Positions 24,939 to 34,225 of a stretch of DNA of 64,000 nt are shown here, piece by piece. Both the position numbers and the translations under genes were made by a program. The DNA lies in contig JAEBDY010000003.1 of assembly GCA_049997955.1 (NCBI GenBank), positions 434,001 through 498,000 on the forward strand, given 5' to 3'. The notes beneath the pieces are model-generated. The model worked only from the letters and a program-made list of their open reading frames with translations, was not told the origin of the DNA and ran no database searches. This stretch comes from Umezawaea sp049997955. Its GTDB lineage: Bacteria; Actinomycetota; Actinomycetes; Mycobacteriales; Pseudonocardiaceae. The number at the start of each line of letters is the position of its first letter. The stretch's first letter is position 1.

Positions 24939-27164
24939 ATGTCTCCTGTCCGCAGCACGGCCCTGCCCCTGACGCTGGCGGTCGTGGCCGCCACCGCACT
25001 GGCCGGGATGGTCTTCTCCGCCGCACCCCGGGACGCCCCTGCCCTGACCCTCACCGCGGGCGGGAACGGCGCCACCGTGCCGTTCACGGAGCACGAGGCC
25101 GAGACCGCGACCACCAACGGCAACCGCATCGGCCCGGACCACACCCAGGGCAGCCTCGCGTCCGAGGCGTCCGGCCGCCAGGCGATCACCCTGTCCGGCC
25201 AGGGCCGCTACGTCGAGTTCACCCTCACCAAGCCCGCCAACTCGATCGTCCTGCGCTACAGCGTCCCGGACGGCAGCCAGGGCACGGTCTCCGTGCTCGT
25301 CAACGGCTCCAAGGTCCGCGACCTCGCGGTCACGTCGAAGTACAGCTACCTCACCGCGCCGTGGATCGCGGGCGCCAAGGAGCACCACTTCTACGACGAG
25401 CCGCGGGCACTGCTCGGCCGCGACGTCCAGGCGGGCGCGAAGGTCCGCGTCCAGCTCGACGCGGGCAACGTCGGCACCGCCACCGTGGACCTCGCCGACT
25501 TCGAGCAGGTCGCAGGTGCCGCCGGTCAGCCCGCGAACTCGTTGTCCGTCACCAACCACGGCGCCACGCCGAACGACGGCGGCGACGACGCGAACGCGTT
25601 CGCCAGCACCATCAGCGCGGCCAAGTCGCAGGGCCGCGAGGTGTGGGTGCCGCCGGGCACCTTCGACATCGGCCGCGGCCTGGCGATCGACCAGGTCACG
25701 ATCCGCGGCGCGGGCAACTGGCACTCCGTGCTGCACAGCAACAACCCGTTCCTCAACAACGGCCAGGTGCAGGGGAACATCAAGCTGCACGACTTCGCCG
25801 TCATGGGCGAGGTCACCCAGCGCGTGGACACCAGCCCGGACAACGCCTACCACGGCCCGCTGGGCAACGGCTCGGTCATCTCCGGCCTGTGGATGCAGCA
25901 CCTCAAGTGCGGCATCTGGACCATGAACGGCACCACCAGCGGCGCCGTCATCGAGAACAACCGGTTCCTCGACCTGGCGGCCGACGGCCTGAACTTCAAC
26001 GGCCGCGTCACCGACTCCGTGGTGCGCAACAACTTCGTGCGCAACACCGGTGACGACTCGCTGGCCATGTGGTCGCTGGGCGCGGACGTGCGGGACTCGT
26101 TCACCAACAACACCATCGTCCAGCCGAACCTGGCGAACGGCATCGCGATCTACGGCGGCACCGACATCACGGTGCGCGGCAACCTGATCCGCGACACCAA
26201 CGCGCTCGGCGGCGGCATCGCCATCTCCAACCAGGCGTTCGTCCACGACGGCTCGTTCTCCCCGCTCGCGGGCACCACGACGGTCGCGCAGAACACGCTG
26301 GTCCGCACCGGCGCGATCAACCCCAACTGGGGACACCCGATGAGCGCGATCCGCTTCGACTCCTACGACTTCCCGATCACCTCGCCGGTCACCGTCACCG
26401 ACAACCGGTTCGTGGACAGCCCGTACAGCGCGTTCCAGTTCGTGTCGGGCAGCGGCACCGGCAAACCGATCACCGGCGTCACCGTGGACGGCGCGTCCGT
26501 CGAGGGCGTCGGCACGGTGGTGCTCCAGGCCGAGACCGCGGGGTCGGGGAGGTTCAGCAACGTCGTGGCGTCACGGGTGGGCACACGCGGTTTCTACAAC
26601 TGCGTCTACCCGTCGAGCGCGGGCACGTTCACGATCAACCGCGGCGGCGGCAACTCCGGCTGGGACAGTCAGTGGACCGACTGCGGCAGCTGGCCCCCGC
26701 GCAACGCGGGCGACACCCCGACCACCACGACGACCACCCCGCCGCAGTCGGGCAACGTGGCGCGCGGCAAGGCGGTCAGCTCCTCCAGCCAGGTCGGCGG
26801 GTACCCGCCGTCCGGCACGACCGACGGGAACGCCGACTCCTACTGGGAAAGCGCCAACAACGCGTTCCCGCAGACGCTCACCGTCGACCTCGGCGCGGCG
26901 ACCTCCGTGCGGCGGCTGGTGCTGAAGCTGCCGCCCGCCACGGCGTGGGGCGCCCGCACGCAGACGCTGAGCGTGTCCGGCAGCAACGACGGCGGTGGTT
27001 TCAGCCAGCTGGTGGGGTCCACCGGCTACCGGTTCGACCCGGCGAGCGGGAACCAGGTGACCGTCCCGGTCACGGCGAACCAGCGCTACCTGCGCCTGAC
27101 CTTCACCGGGAACACGGGCTGGCCCGCCGGGCAGCTCTCCGAGTTCGAGGCCTACACCTCCTAG
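24939..27164 (+). CDS. Secreted GH87-type alpha-1,3-glucanase with discoidin domain
   Basis: 741 aa. Signal peptide (PLTLAVVAATALAGMVFSAAP). Residues ~45-190 form a CBM6/35-like beta-sandwich (EHEAETATTNG...GRYVEFTLTKPANSIVLRYSVPDG). Residues ~200-590 form a right-handed parallel beta-helix. A TTTTTTPP linker leads to a C-terminal F5/8-type (CBM32) domain. The helix carries ADGLNFNG (Asp349) and TGDDSLAMWS (Asp372, Asp373); the 23/24-residue spacing equals that of the three catalytic Asp of the known GH87 enzyme Agl-KA (1045, 1068, 1069). It should hydrolyse alpha-1,3-glucan (mutan, fungal wall glucan) outside the cell. ATG 24939 is supported by GGAGCC just upstream. The next gene is a tandem paralogue. 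Confidence 0.8.
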   Translation: MSPVRSTALPLTLAVVAATALAGMVFSAAPRDAPALTLTAGGNGATVPFTEHEAETATTNGNRIGPDHTQGSLASEASGRQAITLSGQGRYVEFTLTKPANSIVLRYSVPDGSQGTVSVLVNGSKVRDLAVTSKYSYLTAPWIAGAKEHHFYDEPRALLGRDVQAGAKVRVQLDAGNVGTATVDLADFEQVAGAAGQPANSLSVTNHGATPNDGGDDANAFASTISAAKSQGREVWVPPGTFDIGRGLAIDQVTIRGAGNWHSVLHSNNPFLNNGQVQGNIKLHDFAVMGEVTQRVDTSPDNAYHGPLGNGSVISGLWMQHLKCGIWTMNGTTSGAVIENNRFLDLAADGLNFNGRVTDSVVRNNFVRNTGDDSLAMWSLGADVRDSFTNNTIVQPNLANGIAIYGGTDITVRGNLIRDTNALGGGIAISNQAFVHDGSFSPLAGTTTVAQNTLVRTGAINPNWGHPMSAIRFDSYDFPITSPVTVTDNRFVDSPYSAFQFVSGSGTGKPITGVTVDGASVEGVGTVVLQAETAGSGRFSNVVASRVGTRGFYNCVYPSSAGTFTINRGGGNSGWDSQWTDCGSWPPRNAGDTPTTTTTTPPQSGNVARGKAVSSSSQVGGYPPSGTTDGNADSYWESANNAFPQTLTVDLGAATSVRRLVLKLPPATAWGARTQTLSVSGSNDGGGFSQLVGSTGYRFDPASGNQVTVPVTANQRYLRLTFTGNTGWPAGQLSEFEAYTS

Positions 27165-27177
27165 GAAGGGTCGTCCC

Positions 27178-29940
27178 ATGCGCTCCTCTCCCCAACGGCT
27201 GCTGGCGTTCGGCGCGGCCTGCCTGTCCGCGGCGGTGGTGACCGCCCTGGTCGTCGCCGCTCCCCAGGCGGCGTCCGGTCAGATCGCCCCCGCGGCCGCC
27301 TACACGTCGCCGTTCGACATCCCCGGTCGCGGCGCCACCGTCCCGTTCACCGAGCACGAGGCCGAGAACGCCGCCACCAACGGCACCAGGATCGGCCCCG
27401 GCCGCAGGCAGGGCACCCTCGAAGGCGAGGCGTCCGGCCGCCAGGCGGTCACCCTGTCCGGTCAGGGCAAGTACGTCGAGTTCACCCTGACCAAGCCCGC
27501 CAACTCCATCGACATCCGCTTCAGCGTCCCGGACGGCAACGGGGGAGCGGGCATCACGGCCCCGTTGTCGCTGTACCTCAACGGGACCAGGACCGGCAGC
27601 CTCACCCTGACGTCGAAGTACTCGTGGCGCTACGGCGGCTACCCGTACGCCAACGATCCGGGCCAGGGCAAGCCGCACCACCTGTACGACTCGACCCGCG
27701 CGCTGTTCGGCACCACGCTGCCCGCGGGCGCCAAGGTCAAGCTCCAGGTGGACAGCGGCGACACCGCGCCGTCGTACACGATCGACCTGGCCGACTTCGA
27801 ACAGGTCGCCGCGCCCGCCACCCGTCCGGCCAACTCCGTGTCGGTGACCGAACACGGCGCCACGGCGGGGGACGCGAGCGACGACAGCAACGCGTTCGTC
27901 GCCGCCGTGGCCGCCGCGAGGGCCGCGGGCAGGGAGGTGTGGATCCCCGCCGGGACGTTCACCGTCACCCGGCACATCACCGTCGACCAGGTGACCGTGC
28001 GCGGCGCGGGCCACTGGCACAGCGTCGTGCGCGGCAACCGCGTCGGCTTCTACGGCCTCGGCGAGCCGTCCAGCTGCGGCATCGGCGGCAACACCGGCCG
28101 GTCGAGCGCGGTCAAGCTGCTGGACTTCGCCATCATCGGCGAGGTCACCACGCGCGAGGACTGCGACCAGGTCAACGCCATCGGCGGCGCGCTCGGCGGC
28201 GGCTCGGTGGTGTCCGGGATGTTCCTCCAGCACACCAAGGTCGGCCTCTGGCTAGACGGGCCGTTCGACGGCCTGACCATCAGCAACAACCGGGTCGTCG
28301 ACCAGCTGGCCGACGGCATGAACCTGCACCGCGGCATCAGCAACGTCCTGATCGAGAACAACCTGTTCCGCAACATCAGCGACGACGGCATCGCGTTCTG
28401 GTCCGAGTTCGACGCGGACCACAGCAACACGATCCGGCGCAACACGGTGATCGTGCCGATGAAGGCCAACGGCATCGCGATCTACGGCGGGCGGGACAAC
28501 ACCGCCACGGACAACGTCGTGGCCGACACGCAGGACCAGGGCGGCGGCATCCACGTCGGCAACCGGTTCCAGTCGGTGCCCCTGGCGGGCACGACCACGT
28601 TGGCGCGCAACACGACCCTCCGCGCCGGGGTGCTGGATTCCAACTGGCAGTTCGGGGTGGGCGCGCTGTGGTTCGACGCCCGCGACGGGGCGATGTCGGG
28701 GCGGATCGACGTGACCGACACGGACCTGATCGACTCCAACTACGAGGCGATCCAGTTCATCAGCGGGACGATCACCAACGTGCACTTCAACGGGGTGCGG
28801 ATCATCGGCGCCGGGACGTTCGGGATCCAGCTCCAGTCTCCCGGCGGGGCGTCGTTCTCGAACGTGACGGCCACCGGGCTGGGGCGTGGCGGGATCTACA
28901 GCTGCCTGGGGTCCGGTGGGTTCGTGATCGACCGCGGGACCGGGAACTCCGGGTGGGACACGGCTCCGTACTGCGGTCCTTGGCCGGAGCCGGTGTACGG
29001 GGATCCGACCGTGCCGCCCACCACGACCACGACCACGACTACCACCACCGTTCCGCCGGATCCCAGTGGGAACCTGGCCCGTGGTCGTGCGGCTTCGGCG
29101 TCCAGCCAGGGTTCCGGCTTCGCCGCGTCGAACGCCACCGACGGCAACGCCGGGTCGTACTGGGAGAGCGCCAACGGGGCGTTCCCGCAGACGTTGACGG
29201 TCGACCTGGGCGCCGCCACCGCGGTGGGCCGGGTCGTGCTGAAGCTGCCGCCGTCGTGGGAGGCCCGCACGCAGACGCTGAGCGTGTCCGGCAGCAACGA
29301 CGGGTCCGGTTTCAGCCAGCTCGCCGGGGCGGCGGGCCACCAGTTCACCCCGACGTCCGGCAACGCGGTGACGATCCCCGTCACCGCCAACCACCGGTAC
29401 CTGCGGGTGACCGTCACCGCCAACACCGGCTGGGCGGCGGGACAGGTCTCGGAGTTCGAGGCCTACGCGGCGGGCGGCACGTCACCGCCGCCCACGACCA
29501 CTACCACGGTCCCGACCCCCACCGGCAACCTGGCTCGCGGGCGGGCCGCCAGCGCCACCAGCCAGTCGGACGTGTACGGGCCGTCCCGGACCACCGACGG
29601 TGATCCGGGCACCTACTGGGAGAGCGCGAACAACGCGTTCCCGCAGTCCGTGACCGTCGACCTGGGCAGCTCGCTCCAGGTCGGCCGAGTGGTCCTCGCC
29701 TTGCCCACCCCGGCCGCCTGGGCCACCAGGACCCAGACCCTGTCGGTGGAGGGCAGCACCGACGGCACCACCTACCGCACCCTGTCCGCCTCGGCGGGCC
29801 GCACCTTCAACCCGGCCACCGGCAACACCGCCACGATCACGTTCGCGGCGGGGCAGGTGAGGTACGTCCGGTTGGCGATCACCGGGAACACGGGTTGGCC
29901 CGCTGGGCAGATCGGTGAGTTCGAGGTGTACGGGAGCTGA
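27178..29940 (+). CDS. Secreted GH87-type alpha-1,3-glucanase with two discoidin domains
   Basis: 920 aa, paralogue of the preceding gene and 13 bp downstream (AGGAAGG ribosome site), so probably co-transcribed. Signal peptide, CBM6/35-like domain (about 55-215), beta-helix (about 225-610), then two CBM32/F5-8C domains separated by Thr/Pro linkers (TTTTTTTTTTVPP; PPPTTTTTVPTP). The catalytic Asp trio is kept with identical spacing: Asp379 (LADGMNLHRG), Asp402 and Asp403 (ISDDGIAFWS). Compared with its partner it has inserts in the sandwich domain and an extra Cys pair (SSCGIGG, EDCDQ). Different module counts suggest the two act on different forms of the polymer. Confidence 0.8.
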   Translation: MRSSPQRLLAFGAACLSAAVVTALVVAAPQAASGQIAPAAAYTSPFDIPGRGATVPFTEHEAENAATNGTRIGPGRRQGTLEGEASGRQAVTLSGQGKYVEFTLTKPANSIDIRFSVPDGNGGAGITAPLSLYLNGTRTGSLTLTSKYSWRYGGYPYANDPGQGKPHHLYDSTRALFGTTLPAGAKVKLQVDSGDTAPSYTIDLADFEQVAAPATRPANSVSVTEHGATAGDASDDSNAFVAAVAAARAAGREVWIPAGTFTVTRHITVDQVTVRGAGHWHSVVRGNRVGFYGLGEPSSCGIGGNTGRSSAVKLLDFAIIGEVTTREDCDQVNAIGGALGGGSVVSGMFLQHTKVGLWLDGPFDGLTISNNRVVDQLADGMNLHRGISNVLIENNLFRNISDDGIAFWSEFDADHSNTIRRNTVIVPMKANGIAIYGGRDNTATDNVVADTQDQGGGIHVGNRFQSVPLAGTTTLARNTTLRAGVLDSNWQFGVGALWFDARDGAMSGRIDVTDTDLIDSNYEAIQFISGTITNVHFNGVRIIGAGTFGIQLQSPGGASFSNVTATGLGRGGIYSCLGSGGFVIDRGTGNSGWDTAPYCGPWPEPVYGDPTVPPTTTTTTTTTTVPPDPSGNLARGRAASASSQGSGFAASNATDGNAGSYWESANGAFPQTLTVDLGAATAVGRVVLKLPPSWEARTQTLSVSGSNDGSGFSQLAGAAGHQFTPTSGNAVTIPVTANHRYLRVTVTANTGWAAGQVSEFEAYAAGGTSPPPTTTTTVPTPTGNLARGRAASATSQSDVYGPSRTTDGDPGTYWESANNAFPQSVTVDLGSSLQVGRVVLALPTPAAWATRTQTLSVEGSTDGTTYRTLSASAGRTFNPATGNTATITFAAGQVRYVRLAITGNTGWPAGQIGEFEVYGS

Positions 29941-29999
29941 ACGTGGCGTCCTTGAGGACGTCGTGGTTCGGCTGAACAACAGCAACACCCGCAGACACC

Positions 30000-30031
30000 G
30001 GGCCCCCGAGCCTCGACCTCCTCGGGGGCCC
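30000..30031 (+). terminator. Terminator of the glucanase pair
   Basis: GGGCCCCCGAG / CTCGGGGGCCC stem (11 bp) with a CTCGACCTC-type loop, then CCTTTTCG. Confidence 0.75.
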
Positions 30032-30039
30032 GGCCCTTT

Positions 30040-30267
30040 TCGTTTGCTCGCTTCGCCTCGGGGCTGGTTGGGTCGGGCTGGTTGTCTTGGGGTCTTCTCG
30101 GGCGGTTGCTTCGGTTGTTTCGTCTCGTGCCGGTTGCTCTGGGGCCGCTTCAGGTTGGTCGTCTTGGGCCAGCTGACTTGGGCTGGTTGCTTCGGGTTCG
30201 CTTCGTGCTGGTTGCTTCGTGCTGGTTATCTCGGGCTCGCCTCGGCCCGGTCGACTTGGGCTCGTCA
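30040..30267. other. Degenerate GGTTGCTTCG-type tandem repeats, no gene
   Basis: T/G-rich words such as GGTTGCTTCG, GTGCTGGTTG and GGGCTCGCCTCGG repeat irregularly. All frames give low-complexity Leu/Arg/Gly peptides without codon bias, so I see no gene. Confidence 0.5.
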
Positions 30268-30369
30268 CCCCGCTCGCTTGATTGTCTCGTATCTTTGATC
30301 TTCGTTTGTCAAGGCGGGAAAGATGCCTTGACAAACGAAGATCAAAGATGAGGGCGCTTCGGATCGGGG
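30268..30369 (-). repeat. Element A, copy 3 (inverted)
   Basis: Reverse-strand copy. Arms ATCTTTGATCTTCGTTTGTC and GACAAACGAAGATCAAAGAT are perfectly complementary but differ from the other copies in the outer stem, that is, they are compensated. The loop GCATCTTTCCCGC (reverse strand) is the same as copy 1. Outer ends GGATCGGGG and CCCCGCTCGC are conserved. Confidence 0.85.
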
Positions 30370-31020
30370 CGGCGGGGGGAGTGCGGGCGCCTGTTTGGTT
30401 GCGTGCTTCTGTTTTGTGGTCGTGGGTCTTGTTGGGACGTCTACTGGCCGTCGGCGCCTGCGCTCGCCAGTGTTGTTGGCTGACTTGCTACCCGCCATTG
30501 GTTGCCGTTGTCGCGGCTGTGGCTGTGGCTGTCAGGTGGCGATTGCTGGGGGTTGCTGTCGGCCAACGGTCGGCCCTCCACGGTGTCGGCCTCGCGTCCC
30601 CTGTGGCTTGTCCGTCCGCATTGGGCCACGCGGCTGACGGTTCAATCGTGACCGTTCGGACATTGGTCTGTTACCCCGAATCGGCGCGCTTCTCCACGCG
30701 AATTGGTTACTTGTCGTGGCAATCAACCCCTCAAAAGCGTAAAGAAGTTCGCATTTCGTCGTACCCCGGCTCTGCTGTTACGCCTAGCACCGATCTTGAT
30801 CGGCTGGCGAAACGTCCTACCAGCAAGAGATCCGGGCACGTATTCTGTGCCAAACGGGCACATCTTTGGTCTTCTTGTCGGATTCACGCGTGTTTAGGCT
30901 GGCCAAACGGGCAGTAATCGGGCATCTTCACACCTGCTGTGTCGCTGGCCACACTGTTTCACCGGTGTTAAACCTATGAGCAGCCCGAACGGGCATCTGT
31001 GAGTCCGAGCGGGCAGGGGG
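30370..31020. promoter_or_regulatory. Long DeoR-gene leader with six CGGGCA repeats
   Basis: No gene with coding bias. The distal part holds CGGGCA at 30834, 30854, 30907, 30919, 30990 and 31010, several as AACGGGCA with CATC following. Spacings include 12 and 20 bp. They sit just before the DeoR-family gene and are candidate operator half-sites for it. Confidence 0.45.
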
Positions 31021-31788
31021 ATGTGCATGCAGGCAGAGGAGCGTCAGCGCCGCATTCTCGCTCGTGCTCGGGCCGACGGGCGGGTTGACGTCGTTGACAT
31101 CGCCACTGAGCTCGGCGTGGCGCCGGAGACGGTCCGCAGGGACCTGAGGCTCCTCGACGACCACGGCTTGGTCCGGCGAACGCATGGTGGCGCCTTTCCC
31201 GTGGAGAGTGCGGGGTTCGAGACGGGCCTTGCGTTTCGTTCGGCGTCGATGGTGCCGGAGAAGCGGCGCATCGCGAAGGCGGCGGCCGATCGACTGGCCG
31301 ACGCGGAAACCGTGTTCGTGGACGAGGGGTTCACGCCGCAGTTGGTGGCGGAGGCCTTGCCGACCACCCATCCGCTGACCGTCGTCACGGCGTCGTTGCC
31401 CACGGCCGCGGCGCTGTCCGGAACGCCATCGGTCACGGTGTTGCTGCTGGGTGGCCGCGTTCGCGGCCGCACGCTGGCCACCGTGGACCACTGGGCGATC
31501 CGGATGCTCAGCGAGATGGTGATCGACCTGGCGTACATCGGGTCGAACGGGATCTCGCGCGAGCACGGGCTGACCACCCCCGACCCCGTCGTCGGTGCGG
31601 TCAAAGCACAAGCCGTGGGCGTTTCGCGACGGAAGATCTTCGTCGGCGTCCACACCAAGTTCGGCGTGGCGAGCTTCAACAGGTTCGCCGCGATTTCGGA
31701 TCTCGAAGCCATCATCACGGATTCCGGACTGCCCGCGGCCGAAGGTCACCGCTATGCCGCGCTAGGCCCGAAAGTTGTCAGAACCTGA
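31021..31788 (+). CDS. DeoR-family sugar/polyol regulator
   Basis: 255 aa. N-terminal DeoR HTH (EERQRRILARARADGRVDVVDIATELGVAPETVRRDLRLLDDHGLVRRTHGGA), then the NagB-like sugar-phosphate sensor (FVDEGFTPQLVAEALP, IGSNGISREHGLTTPDPVVGAVKAQAV, KFGVASFNRFAAISDLEAIITDSGL). These repressors respond to phosphorylated sugars. It is 99 bp upstream of the polyol ABC operon on the same strand, the expected target. ATG 31021 and ATG 31027 are both possible after GGCAGGGGG. Confidence 0.9.
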   Translation: MCMQAEERQRRILARARADGRVDVVDIATELGVAPETVRRDLRLLDDHGLVRRTHGGAFPVESAGFETGLAFRSASMVPEKRRIAKAAADRLADAETVFVDEGFTPQLVAEALPTTHPLTVVTASLPTAAALSGTPSVTVLLLGGRVRGRTLATVDHWAIRMLSEMVIDLAYIGSNGISREHGLTTPDPVVGAVKAQAVGVSRRKIFVGVHTKFGVASFNRFAAISDLEAIITDSGLPAAEGHRYAALGPKVVRT

Positions 31789-31887
31789 TCAAGTTCCAGA
31801 GTGGCGCACCGCGCGTTCCGCGCCGTGGTGGCCTGACTGCTCGACGCCCTCATCCAGGGCATATCGGTTAGATGGGAAGGAAAGACG

Positions 31888-33249
31888 ATGACGTCATTCA
31901 GTTCTCGCCGCGTCGCCCGTGTGGCGGCAGCCGCGCTGGTGGCAGTCGGGGTGACGGCGTGCAGTGGCGCCGGTGGGGGTGGATCCACCGCCGACGGTTC
32001 GTCCATCAACGTCCTGATGGTCAACAACCCGCAGATGCAGGACCTCCAGAAGCTCACCGCCGACAACTTCACCAAGCAGACCGGCATCAAGGTGAACTAC
32101 ACGGTGCTGCCCGAGAACGACGTCCGCGACAAGATCAGCCAGGACTTCTCCAGCCAGGCCGGTCAGTACGACGTCGCGACGATCAGCAACTACGAGACGC
32201 CCATCTACGCCAAGAACAACTGGCTCACGCCGCTGGACGACTTCATCGCGAAGGACACCGCGTTCGACCAGAACGACATCCTGGAGCCGATCCGGCAGGC
32301 GCTGACCGCCGAGGACGGCAAGGTCTACGCCGAGCCGTTCTACGGCGAGTCGTCGTTCCTCATGTACCGCAAGGACGTCTTCGAGGCCAAGGGCCTCACG
32401 ATGCCGGAGAAGCCGACGTGGCAGCAGGTCGCCGACCTCGCGGCGCAGGTCGACGGCGCGGAGCCGGGCATGAAGGGCATCTGCCTGCGCGGCCAGCCGG
32501 GCTGGGGCCAGGTCATGGCGCCGCTCACGACGGTGGTCAACACCTTCGGCGGCACGTGGTTCACCAAGGACTGGCAGGCGCAGGTGAACGCGCCGGAGTT
32601 CAAGGAGGCCACCAAGTTCTACGTGGACCTGGTCCGCGCCCACGGTCAAGCCGGTGCCCCGCAGGCGGGTTTCGCCGAGTGCCTGAACAACATGACGCAG
32701 GGCAAGGTCGCGATGTGGTACGACGCCACGGTCGCCGCCGGTCTCCTCGAAGCGGCCGACTCGCCGGTGAAGGGCAAGCTCGGTTTCGCGCAGGCCCCCG
32801 TCGTGAAGACCGAGGCGTCGCAGTGGCTGTTCAGCTGGGCGTTCGGCATCCAGAAGGCCAGCAAGAAGCAGGACGCCGCTTGGAAGTTCATGTCCTGGGC
32901 CTCCGGCAAGGACTACGAGAAGCTGGTCGGCTCGTCCGTCGGCTGGTCGAAGGTGCCGGACGGCAAGCGCTCCTCCACCTACCAGAACCCGGACTACCTG
33001 GCGGCGGGCAGTTCGTTCGCGAAGCAGGCGGAAGCGGCGATCAAGGGCGCCAAGCCCAACGACCCCGGTGTCCAGCCGAGGCCCGCTAGCGGCATCCAGT
33101 TCGTCGGCATCCCCGAGTTCACCGACCTCGGAACCCAGGTTTCGCAGCAGATCAGCTCCGCGATCGCGGGCTCGACGTCGGTCGACGACGCGCTCAACGC
33201 GGGCCAGGCGCTCGCGGAGAAGGTCGCCGAGAAGTACCGCGCGAAGTAG
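31888..33249 (+). CDS. ABC polyol-type transporter, substrate-binding lipoprotein
   Basis: 453 aa. Lipobox VGVTAC (Cys about 25) and a Gly-rich linker, then a family 1 solute-binding fold resembling SmoE/MtlE sorbitol-mannitol binding proteins (SSINVLMVNNPQMQDLQKLT; QYDVATISNYETPIYAKNNWL; EPFYGESSFLMYRKDVFEAKGLTMP). First gene of the DeoR-linked operon, followed by two permeases and a polyol-type dehydrogenase. As in the other sugar operon, no ATPase is encoded nearby. Confidence 0.88.
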   Translation: MTSFSSRRVARVAAAALVAVGVTACSGAGGGGSTADGSSINVLMVNNPQMQDLQKLTADNFTKQTGIKVNYTVLPENDVRDKISQDFSSQAGQYDVATISNYETPIYAKNNWLTPLDDFIAKDTAFDQNDILEPIRQALTAEDGKVYAEPFYGESSFLMYRKDVFEAKGLTMPEKPTWQQVADLAAQVDGAEPGMKGICLRGQPGWGQVMAPLTTVVNTFGGTWFTKDWQAQVNAPEFKEATKFYVDLVRAHGQAGAPQAGFAECLNNMTQGKVAMWYDATVAAGLLEAADSPVKGKLGFAQAPVVKTEASQWLFSWAFGIQKASKKQDAAWKFMSWASGKDYEKLVGSSVGWSKVPDGKRSSTYQNPDYLAAGSSFAKQAEAAIKGAKPNDPGVQPRPASGIQFVGIPEFTDLGTQVSQQISSAIAGSTSVDDALNAGQALAEKVAEKYRAK

Positions 33250-33262
33250 CGAGGAGCCCTCG

Positions 33263-34225
33263 ATGAGCCTCGACACGGCACCACCACCGGCAAAGCAGCA
33301 AAGGCGGGGCACCCCTCCCGCACCGACGGGACTCAGCGCGGCAGCGCGCTGGGCCCGTCGGGCCCCCCTCCTCCCAGCGCTGATCTTCACCATCGTGGTG
33401 ACCCAGCTGCCCTTCGTGGCGACGCTGATCATCTCGGTGCTGCGCTGGAACTCCCTCGACCCCGAGAACCGCGGGTTCGCCGGGTTCGACAACTACGCGG
33501 CGGTCTTCACCGACCCGAACCTCAGGTCGTCGATCGTCACGACGGTCATCCTCACCGTCGTCGTGGTGGTGGTCAGCCTGGTCCTCGGCCTCGGTCTGGC
33601 GCTGTTGCTGGACCAGAAGTTCTTCGGCCGGGGACTCGTCCGCACGATGCTCATCGCACCGTTCCTGGTCGTCCCGGTGGCCGCCGCGCTGCTGTGGAAG
33701 CACGCGCTCTACAACCCCGAGTACGGCCTCTTCAACGGCGCGCTCACGTGGCTCTGGAGCCTGTTCGGCGCCGAACGCGCACCGCAACCCGAGTGGATCA
33801 GCGACATGCCGCTGATCGCCGTCGAGGCCTCGCTGGTGTGGCAGTGGACGCCGTTCATGATGCTGATCCTGTTGGCGGGCTTGCAGAGCAGGCCGATGGA
33901 CGTGGTCGAGGCCGCGCGCATCGACGGGGCGACCGGGTGGCAGATCTTCCGCTACCTGACGTTCCCGCACCTGCGGCAGTACCTGGAGCTCGGCGGTCTG
34001 CTCGGGTCGATCTACATCGTGCAGAACTTCGACGCGGTCTTCACCATCACCTCGGGTGGTCTGGGCACGGCGAACCTGCCGTACACGATCTACCAGACCT
34101 TCTACCAGGCGCACGACTACGGGCAGGCGTCCGCGGCCGGTGTCGTGGTGGTCATCGGGTCGATCATCATCGCGACGTTCGCGTTGCGCGTGGTGTCCTC
34201 CCTGCTCCGAGACGAGGTGAAGTGA
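33263..34225 (+). CDS. ABC polyol transporter permease 1
   Basis: 320 aa. Six helices, first LLPALIFTIVVTQLPFVATLIIS. The EAA loop is VVEAARIDGATGWQIFRYLTFPHLR. GAGGAG precedes ATG 33263 and the stop overlaps the next ATG by one base. The extended length between helices and the SGGLGTANLPYTIYQTFY stretch fit SmoF/MtlF-type subunits. Confidence 0.88.
   Translation: MSLDTAPPPAKQQRRGTPPAPTGLSAAARWARRAPLLPALIFTIVVTQLPFVATLIISVLRWNSLDPENRGFAGFDNYAAVFTDPNLRSSIVTTVILTVVVVVVSLVLGLGLALLLDQKFFGRGLVRTMLIAPFLVVPVAAALLWKHALYNPEYGLFNGALTWLWSLFGAERAPQPEWISDMPLIAVEASLVWQWTPFMMLILLAGLQSRPMDVVEAARIDGATGWQIFRYLTFPHLRQYLELGGLLGSIYIVQNFDAVFTITSGGLGTANLPYTIYQTFYQAHDYGQASAAGVVVVIGSIIIATFALRVVSSLLRDEVK

Noticed and set aside
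23097..26336. 1079-codon leftward open frame
   Set aside because: Antisense to the GH13 and GH87 genes, which have catalytic motifs; its translation is a Val/Arg/Asp/Gly-rich shadow.
29011..29053. Simple ACC repeats as a regulatory microsatellite
   Set aside because: They encode the Thr/Pro linkers between glucanase modules and keep the reading frame; the same holds for the Thr runs at 36600-36730.
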